Assembly (NCBI GenBank): GCA_047967505.1
Contig: CM106538.1
DNA: 64,000 nt
DNA from: Dipteris shenzhenensis
Taxonomy: Eukaryota > Polypodiophyta > Polypodiopsida > Gleicheniales
Strand: one strand, 5' to 3'
Both the position numbers and the translations under genes were made by a program. The notes under the pieces were generated by a model. The model was not told where the DNA came from. It ran no database searches and saw only the letters and a list, made by a program, of their open reading frames with translations. How positions within the stretch are numbered: position 1 is the first letter of the stretch; the number at the start of each line of letters is the position of its first letter. Shown here piece after piece: positions 55,341-64,000 of this stretch.

Positions 55341-57560
55341 GGAAGTATTCTCCCAAGTCAGCATCAGTAGAAGTAGATATTTTTTATGACTATTTGACCC
55401 CGTGTCAGTATTTTACTCATAGCTTTCTACTTAGTGCTCCGATTTTAACAAAACTTATATAAGCACGAAGCTCTCTTTAATATACATGAAGTTATGGTTT
55501 CAATTTCTATATCAAATGTGAAATAAAAAAGTTATGAGTCTTTGTGTGTGATTGTATATTTTTTAGACATTTTTTACCCCTTCCAGTAAAATGCCCATAA
55601 CTTTTAAACCGCTTCTTTGTTTCTTAAGAAACTTATATAAGAGCGAATCCCATTTCAAGTCGCATATTGAATTGTATTTGAATATTTGATATCATGTCTC
55701 TACTAGAAGTTATAGGCCTCTATGTCTGATGATAGTTTGCAGAGTGTTTTGAGCTACTTATAGAGGTATCTATGAAGGAGTTGCAATGTTTTCCTGGAAC
55801 CTACCCATCCGACCCATGCAATCTCTTCAAAATCCTTGATATATATAATTTCATGTCATATTGAGCTACAAGATCTTCTTTTAACAACATATCGCTCTTC
55901 TCTTTGGTGTAGACTAGCTTAGGGAGATTATGGTGTCCGTTGATCCTTCCTTCTCCCTATGCTAGACTACAACATCACTTGGGATGTTACCAACTTCATT
56001 CTCATCTAAGGGAGGAAAACGATGGTGTGGTCTCTTGGCATGAAAGCTATGTTTAATTTCCCTTTGCTAGTGATAAAGTTCTTTGTCACTAAGTTTAAAA
56101 GCAGTAGGAAGCTAAGAGGTGCGTGAAGTATTATTACCCCCAACTTTATGTGACACCACCTTGTATTGCTTTTGCTCAAATTATGAGCTTTCTTAGAGTG
56201 TTCTTATGGTATTCAATGTAGCAATTTTAATGTGATAGCTTATCACAAAAAATATATAAGACTTACTACCCCATCTATGCATGATGAATTATCTCTATTG
56301 ATAAACATCGAGTCAAATAGAACACCCAAAATCATAAATGGTCGGACATGTAGAATCTTGTTGTGTTCATCTATCAATTAAAGATTTGGAAAAGATTAAG
56401 CTTTACCTAGACAAAAATGTAAAAGTGAATGAAAAATTTGGTGTCATATTTCAAATGATATTGCAAATACAAGAAAAGGATTATCAATACTAGAGAATGA
56501 ATAAAATGCAATGGTAGTGACACATTATTGCATAATTTAATTTTTGCTGAGGAAGTTCTTTAACATAATCCTCTATGTAAAGATGTGGCCTCTTATACAA
56601 AAACATTCTCTTGGGTTCTATTTACACATTCATGACGTGGTAAACTAGCTTTTTTCAAGATTATTACAAAAAGTAATCCTTAACATGCTCCCCAAAGAAT
56701 GTCTCACTTAGATAAGGCTGATTGGGAGCTTTACCAACAAGTAAATCATGACAATCATTACTTTTTATTTGAATGATCTTAAAGATGATGTTGATATAGA
56801 TTTTAAAACATGGTTGAGTGGGTTGATATCTATGAATATGTCAAAAGAACACTATGTTCTCATTGCTTGCATTCATATTTTTCTTAAAAATAAGGAAAAT
56901 GCTTAACTCTCACTTAAGTTTACAAATGCTCTCTTAAACCTTGCAACCATCAGCTGATACAAGACATGCCATGCTAGCTACATATAGAGATTTCTAAACC
57001 ATATAATCATTTCATGCCTATAGTGTATACACAATAGAACCTATCACCTCTACCACTTAATGGAAATTAGCTAAGACCTTGATTTAGAGACACCAATCAA
57101 TCCTCTTGTCTCTCTTGTCATCATAATTAAATGATTGTGGATGTAGTAATCTACATGTGGTACAAGTGTGAGATGGCATATAATACTTTCCATTCCCACT
57201 TTATTTCAAGTAAGCACCTATGTGCATTAATTTGAGATGTTACACTTTGCCAGTAGATGTTGATTATCCACATGCACACACACATATGAATGTGGCAGCT
57301 ATAGCAACACTTCCTTAAAATATCCACATGTGAAATGATAAATGGCACGTCTATGTAACAAAAGGTTCATGTAATTCATGTTTTATTACATAGGTAACAT
57401 CAATTTACAAATGCCATGCATATGCACATTCATCACATATCATAATGTAACATTAATTCTTATGCATTAAATATCGACCACATACATATCATACACACAT
57501 CTAAGAAAAATATTTCACATTCATTGGATATATTATTCATGCATTAAATATTACAAAGTG
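55340..57560. other. No gene recognised
   Basis: 55400-55560 and 55570-55740 are two distantly similar units (both with ACTTATATAAG and AGTTAT). The rest is AT-rich without signal. Confidence 0.4.
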
Positions 57561-57579
57561 AACAATCATACACTAATAG

Positions 57580-57723
57580 AACCAAGCAAAAAAATCAGGT
57601 TAATAAAATATACTACACGTTTACTTTGTGACCAATATAAGAGTGCCCATAGAACCAAGCCAAAAGATCACATTAATAAAATATATTACATGTTTACTTT
57701 GCGGCCAATATAAGAGAGCCACA
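57580..57723. repeat. 72-bp tandem duplication
   Basis: Units start GAACCAAGC at 57580 and 57652; both contain TTAATAAAATAT and GTTTACTTTG. Confidence 0.8.
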
Positions 57724-57905
57724 CAAACTAGTACACTACAGATGAACAATAAAAGTAACAAAATATATTTACCACATCTACTTTGAGTGTTGGTATAGGC
57801 TAGCATTAGCAAGCCACACCAGTTTAGATTGAAGATAAGTAGATACAAGCCAACATAAGTGAGCCACAAAGCTAGTACAAAGGCATATATGCATATATAT
57901 GAATG

Positions 57906-57929
57906 TATGCATGCATGCATGCATGTCAC

Positions 57930-57964
<35 letters not shown>

Positions 57965-58243
57965 AAATGTATATAAAAAAAAGAGGTAAAAATATTAATA
58001 TATAAATATGTAAATATATACATATATAAAATATAAATATCAAGAGATAGATAGATAGATATTAAAAATATAAAATATAAATAGATTGATGGATAGATAG
58101 ATAGATATAAATATAAATAGATATATAAAATATAAAATATAAATATAAATAGATTGATGGATAGATAGATAGATATAGATATAAATAGATATATAGATAG
58201 ATAGATAGATAAATGGATGGATAGGTCTTGGATAGGTAGCTAG

Positions 58244-58277
<34 letters not shown>

Positions 58278-58290
58278 ACAAAATAAAATA
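57906..58290. repeat. Compound microsatellite cluster
   Basis: In order: (ATGC)n near 57906-57925, (TG)n at about 57934-57962, AT-rich text, (GATA)n blocks between about 58041 and 58215 with a repeated TAGATTGATGGATAGATAG word, and (CA)n at about 58246-58280. Confidence 0.9.
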
Positions 58291-58756
58291 AAATTATTAG
58301 AGTAAATGTATCTCACACATACAAACACTTATTTCTTTACACACGAACACACACACATATTAATACTTCCCCAACTATGAATTATTCTTTTATGTACCCC
58401 TGTGAAATCTTCCCTTTACACTTTCTTTTTAACCACCCCACATACCAAGCCCACTAATCATCCCACACCTCCTATAATCCCTTCTCAACCCATGCACTCA
58501 TTCGCTCCTTACCCCACTTGTGAGTTAAACTTCACTTGTGGCTAATTTGTTTTTAAAATTATCTAAGAATCCATATGGTTATCTATATTCCTTAGGTAAA
58601 GTGATAACAAGTCGGGGAAAATAGGCATTACCTGTCTACCCACATGTAACTATGGTGCTGCTCCAACACCTACTTTGTTTGGATGGTGGTAGGTAAGTGG
58701 ACCCTGACCTCGGAACCTGGACTGCCTCTTGAGGATTCGACATCTTTTTTTCGATG

Positions 58757-58780
58757 CACACACACACACACACACACACA
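58757..58780. repeat. (CA)n microsatellite
   Basis: Twelve CA units. Confidence 0.9.
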
Positions 58781-61700
58781 AATCCCCTTGGATATATTTG
58801 CATTCCTTGGTGTTGTTAGCACTTTGCGATATCTTGCACCTTGCTGTACTATCATGGACTTGATTGAAATCTATAACTCTATGGCATGACCATGATTATG
58901 TATGTGTTATATAAAATTTGAGCTTCCTTGGAATGGCTATTGATTGGGAGCCTATGAGTTATGCATTGATAGAGAGGGATTTTGCCTCAAAACATAAATG
59001 GGTTGGATGCAAATGATATATGTTTAGATCTTTTAGATTTATTATACCTTTAAGAAAAGAAAAAAAAAAAAATTTCCCTCAATCTTTTGGAGGGAAAACA
59101 TTAATTAAAGATCAAGTCCTTATTCTACCAAAACACTATAGAAGGAAGTATTATATTTGGGCATTATTAATGGAAAAGAGGCTAGGATCAATCCAAGAAG
59201 AAATACGTGACAACAATGGAATAAAATGGTGGGATTTTTTACTATTATTTAATGAATATATAGTGATTGCGTGAAATGCATAATGAGGAGGAAAATTATG
59301 CTTTTTCTCAACATGCTCTGTTGGAGAATCCATTACCTTGGGAAGTACATTTTCATTGTGGATATGTGGTGCACAACATCTATGATCTTTCAAGATATAT
59401 GTTGGAGAAGTATTGAGAAAGCAGGATAACTAGAGGGAGAATCCAAGGATCCCCCATTAATGACAGTGACAAAGAGAATGGACACTAATACATTGTCCCT
59501 CCCATTTGAACCTTGGTGAACTATTGATATCATTTCAAGGGCTCCTAAGCTAAAAACTATAGTAAGCTCTATCCCCCGACTAATGCTCATCTTCCTCACC
59601 CCTCATCCCTCACATGCTACTGAGTTGGGAGCAATAGGATGAAGGCAAATCAACTGCTCCACTCTACTCTACAATGATGACTAGGTACAAGGTGCTCAGC
59701 ATGCATCCACTCAGCTATTTTCAAGTACTAGCCGAGTTCTTTACGAATTGTAGAAGAAACTGTGTTCTAGCTCTATCATGCTCTATCAGTTTGAGCTTTG
59801 GTAGAAAAACCGGTATCCTAGTAGTGTGATATACGGGTTTCTACTGCTTAAACTTTGGTCGGAGTCTTGTATAACTACAAAAACTTGGTAGAGGATTTAT
59901 TGTGCTGCAGCCCACTAGCTACTAGACTTTGTGCATTGTCAATGACTGGCAACATCATTTAGAATGATATCTGGCTATGTGCCTTCTCATTGTATTGTAT
60001 TCTGATGCTAGATTTTCCACCCTGGGAGCTATAGAGCTGGGGTTCTTTAGTGAAGGCTTCCAGCTGCCCCCTGGCCTTCAAAAACTGGTTATTTTAACAC
60101 ACCACATCGAGCCTACTACAACAAAGTGTATTTTTTAAGATAAGACTAAACGGTTGAGTTGCATGCTCCGGTCTGATGGTGTCGCCTAACATAGATGGGC
60201 TCAAAGATGAGCGTTATGCTAGATTTTTCCTTTTTACATAGTAGCTAGTGCTATTTCCTATGTACTCTCCTTGTTTGGGTGCCTTTCATAGCATACTAGA
60301 ACCTTTGTGCTGTAGTGGAGTTGGTCCTCTAGGTTCATTGGTTATGCCAGTGTGGGAAATATACTGATGCTAGAAACTACGTTATGCTTTCATAGTATCT
60401 AGAAACTACATTATGCTAGAAACTTTACCTATTCAACCAAATTTATTTGTAGATGCACAATGCATTCCTTGTGTTTGTTCCACTGGCTCATGAACACGCA
60501 ACTCATGAGGAAATGTACAACCATAATAAAAAGGACAACCATGTATATGTGAAGAGGAATTGTAGCTACTGGCTCTCAGTCTGTTGGAGTAGCGTGAGGA
60601 GTCCTCGGACCTATTGGCTCACCTGACATCTGTGTGGTAGCTCTCGAGTGCCACTACACTATTTCAAGCTCAAATAGATTGTCTAAGGATCACCGTGCAG
60701 CTATTCTAGCTGGTTTATCATCTGGCTCGGTGTTGGTTTTTACGAGTGAGTTCTCAGGGACGTTCATGGTTCCCAGAGAGGCCTATACACAATAGAGGCT
60801 GCATGATTAGCTACAGTTTTCACACTCTAGAATGTTGTGTGATCATATACCACTTTACTCTAGCTCCTCTTGGCTTATTTGAGTATGAGTATTTGGCAAG
60901 TTGGTGGAGAAACCTTGATTATTTGGGATCTTTCCTAATATAATCTAGAACGTAGTTTAGTCTCGTGGGTCAGCCATATAGACGTTGACTGTAGAATTTC
61001 AGGGCACTACGCAAAATTATGTAATGGAGGTATTAATGAAGAAGACAAGGTTTGGAGCGAGACCTTAACTCCCAAAATAAGATAGACATTCTTTGATTGT
61101 GTTGTTAGTTACTATTGATTGGATTCCCAAGTGGAATAGCATGGGGAATACTAAGGAAGAAGAGAAATCAGGGAAATATGCTATGGAATATTATCTATTA
61201 TAAGGACATAAGAGAAATCTGACTCGGCCATATATAATAAACTATAAGCTCCTCTTATGACCATATATTTATCATAACATTTATTTAAGTGTGAGTTGAA
61301 GAGGATCGTACCATTGGAGTTTACTAGGTTCTTTTATTGGAATAGATGGCATCTATATTTCAAAATTTTCTACACAATCGGCTTAGAGTTCATGAAATTT
61401 GATACACTCTATACTTTGAAGAGATTATGCTTACCAAACTTTTTTCCTACAAGAAATTTGATACACTTTATACTTAATCACTGTTTTAGAAAGAGGATTC
61501 TTCTAGAAAACCATCCTTTTATGATGTTCCCTTTGGTTCTACTATTGTTATTATGTTATGTGGATAGGGATGAGTTTCTATGGATGTTTATGGTACCCAA
61601 GAATGTCTCTTCATACCGTATGTTCTTGGGCAATCTCCTTTATGGTTGGAGGTTGCTTCCTTGGGCAATCTCCTTTATAGTTTGAGGTTGCTTCTTGGGC

Positions 61701-62503
61701 TATTTCTTTGGCTAAATTAATATAAATTGCCTAACCCCTGTCTCGATTATTTCTTTTATTTTTTAAGGTATAAGTATGAGTATTTATTTTTTGGCCAATG
61801 TATAAGTATATAGAGGCTATATCTGAAATTTTCAGCCTTAAGAATTCCCTTGGACTTGGTTGGAACACCCAAATTTATGGTTTACTTGAGTTTCCCACTT
61901 ATTACTTGGATTTCACTAACATTTTATATGCATTTCTTCATATTTTTAATTGCCCACCTTTGATTACTATTGAATAGTAAAATGCCAAGATTTGATTATG
62001 CTAATCTAGATGGAGTGACACAGATAACAACTGTGTGCCAGCATTGAAGCCTGGCTTCCACAGCTTAAATGAATCGTTCTAACTTTCATTTAGTTGTGAT
62101 GGTGCCAGGTGAGTTGGCATACCTCTCCATCCAGTTTGCATTAGAAAATCTAAGACATGAAGACACGATGTTGGCAACTTTGAGGAGCATTCTACAATGG
62201 ATTTTCTCCAAGTACTGGAAAATAAGATTGAACTCTCTATTGGAGACTAGTCATTAGTATCATTGTACTTTCTGCAATGTACTAATATAAATGTGAGTAT
62301 AATAATTGACTTCCACTTTGACACCTTGTTAAGAGGAATGATATGATATGGATTATTCTCACTTATGCGGTATTGAGAGGTTGGTTATTAATGGACTACT
62401 CTCACTAGGTGTTTGAAAAGGGCAATAGTAGATGTTTGCAATTGGTTTACTTTGACATTGAAAATTGGTCCAGTTGTATAGTAGGATAGATGTTTGATAA
62501 GAC

Positions 62504-62546
62504 AAACACACACATACACACACACACATACACACACACACACACA
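62504..62546. repeat. (CA)n microsatellite, interrupted
   Basis: CA units with a few TA interruptions. Confidence 0.9.
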
Positions 62547-63550
62547 GTGGGCTAAAACTATAGTTCTAGAATCATAGTTGTGGGTTGATATTGCAGTTTT
62601 GGAATTACAATTGAGTTGAAATTATAGTTTTAGAATTAAAATTCTAAATGTAAATTCTTACAGACTCTAGATTTCTTTGATGGCCCTTTAAACCTTGAGA
62701 CAAATATATATAGTATTTTGGGACAATATTTGACAACAACATAAGATGGCTTCCTGCTATTAAAGTTATGAAATTGACTAGAATTTCTAGAGTATCTTGG
62801 AATGTCAATGGGTTTTTAATAGGCAATTTGTTCCAAAATTCTAAAATGACCAAAGTGCATATATTTGATCTATACTAATGTATGGATATCTATTGGGAAG
62901 TAATAGGTGGCTTTGATAACATTTTTGTAGCATTAATTACATGATGATTTGGAACGATGGTATTATATGGATTTATATGGCATAAGTTTATGATTTTGAG
63001 CTACAATTTTTTGATAAGGGTTTTCCTATGATGCTCACTAGGTTGGATGCAGTTTCCTTATGCAATTATTATGCATCCTTGCAGCTCTGTCCTATACATG
63101 ATGGTGACTAGGGCAGAGTGAACCTATTACCATATGGTTATTATCATATATACAATAGTGAGATATGATTCCATCCCATTAAATCCTCATCATCTGATAC
63201 CTCAATAATTATGCTAAGTTTTATATTTTTTAGGAGTATAGGTGCATAATTATGATTTGAATAGACATGTCTAGCTATGCTATTAGTCTAGTTACCAATA
63301 CTGGCAAAGTTAATGTCAATAAGTCTCATTTATGGTTTTTTATGTTTTGATGATACGGATGAAAATTGCAAGTGCATGGCTTTCACAACTATGTTGGAAA
63401 AGACTCGAAAGATTGCAAATTGGGAAAAGGAATAGAGAGTATTCTGCTAGTGCTTGGTGTCCTTGAAATCGATATTACCAAGAAATGGAGGGTCTTGTTT
63501 TACTTATTTTTAAGGTTGGTGAGCCTAGAAATGTGGTTACAGTCCATGCC

Positions 63551-63653
63551 CATCCAAATGATGCCCGTTGGGATGATACTTTGCACAAGCCTCATGATCA
63601 TATATTTTGAGGCATGTGCAAAGTACCATGCCCATCGGGGATGATTTGGATGG
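63551..63653. repeat. Long imperfect inverted repeat
   Basis: Arms of about 46 bases (63551-63596 and 63607-63653) with a 10-base loop; they pair in most positions, e.g. CCATCCAAAT with ATTTGGATGG and ACTTTGCACA with TGTGCAAAGT. Could be a small foldback transposon or a hairpin-RNA locus. Confidence 0.8.
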
Positions 63654-63689
63654 ATACAACCATTCTAACCCATGTTTTAGTATGCACAT

Positions 63690-64000
63690 GCGGGAAATGC
63701 ATGGACCATGTGTGTGCAATGAGTGGCCGAATAGAAAGAACTTTTAAGGCTTTAAAAGAAAGAAAAGGGAAGAGAGACTCAAGAGAGGGAATACGAAGTG
63801 ATCTTAATTGTCAATAGAGTGAGGCTCCACTCCAATGCAACTCAAAATACTACAAACACAAGCGAGAAAAAGAGGTTTCATACCTACAAGAGGGAGCGAA
63901 AGCTCCAAGACTACTCATAGAGAGAGAATGAACTAGAGAGAGATGGACTCAAGAGTCTACATAAGAGAATATCTATAAGAGGGAGAGAAGGCTCATGGAA
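63690..64000 (-). repeat. LTR-like repeat (family R2), inverted copy, cut by window end
   Basis: The reverse complement reads through in the same order as 54943-55262, including TATGTAGACTCTTGAGTCCAT and AGTAGTCTTGGAGCT-type text, with scattered differences. Confidence 0.85.

Larger units (their letters stand above)
58290..63500. other. No gene recognised
   Basis: About 5 kb with short, unconserved open frames. A (CA)n tract lies at about 62504-62546. 61600-61690 repeats TTGGGCAATCTCCTTTATGGTT with small changes. I see no transposon protein motif. Confidence 0.4.

Noticed and set aside
57778-58328. Tyr/Ile/Thr-His-rich frames on the minus strand, looking like membrane proteins.
   Set aside because: They are translations of GATA, TG and CA microsatellites.
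61296-61685. 129-codon frame rich in aromatic and aliphatic residues.
   Set aside because: AT-rich composition gives such residues by chance; no motif, no codon signal, no similar copy nearby.

Overview
The window is nuclear DNA of a land plant with a large, transposon-rich genome. This follows from plant-type LTR retrotransposons primed by initiator tRNA-Met, plant L1-type LINE remnants, a spliced gene of a plant PHD-finger family, and long AT-rich stretches of decayed repeats. A gymnosperm, fern or other large-genome plant would fit; the sequence alone does not fix the species.

Layout. 1-5802 is a 5'-truncated (by the window edge) Ty3/gypsy chromovirus on the + strand (copy A), with a gag-pol frame broken by one nonsense codon and one 11-bp duplication. 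It sits against an older gypsy remnant (about 5860-7500). From 9103 to 36144 runs the only convincing host gene, on the + strand: an eight-exon (in-window) PHD-finger protein of the family of Arabidopsis At4g10930, related to PHD-and-RING proteins such as animal PHRF1. Its splice sites can be placed to the base, and exon phases join exactly to give about 1207 residues. The upstream RING-coding exons were not found and should lie left of the window. Its last intron is 17.4 kb, appears to use a GC donor, and holds remnants of copia, LINE and gypsy elements plus an intact, very young gypsy element (copy B, 24387-31124, minus strand) with 468-bp LTRs differing at one base, a 5-bp target duplication, PBS, PPT and one 1567-codon gag-pol frame. 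Copies A and B are nearly identical in coding sequence and in opposite orientation.

From 36145 to 64000 I see no host gene. The region is layered repeat debris: two homologous L1 reverse-transcriptase fragments (39.4-40.6 and 51.5-52.5 kb), an old gypsy element between degenerate direct LTRs (43.7 and 48.7-49.1 kb) with a LINE ORF1 fragment in it, a second LINE family (RT pieces at 22.1 and 51.0 kb), an LTR-like repeat present in inverted copies (54.9-55.3 and 63.7-64.0 kb), several tandem duplications, and a microsatellite cluster at 57.9-58.3 kb.

The most informative points are the intact chromovirus, the mosaic relation between copies A and B (matching coding and U3 sequence, but unlike R-U5-leader sequence), paired hairpins in their leader RNA, and the giant GC-AG intron of the PHD gene. 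I found no sign of a new enzyme system, a CRISPR array, or a biosynthetic cluster.
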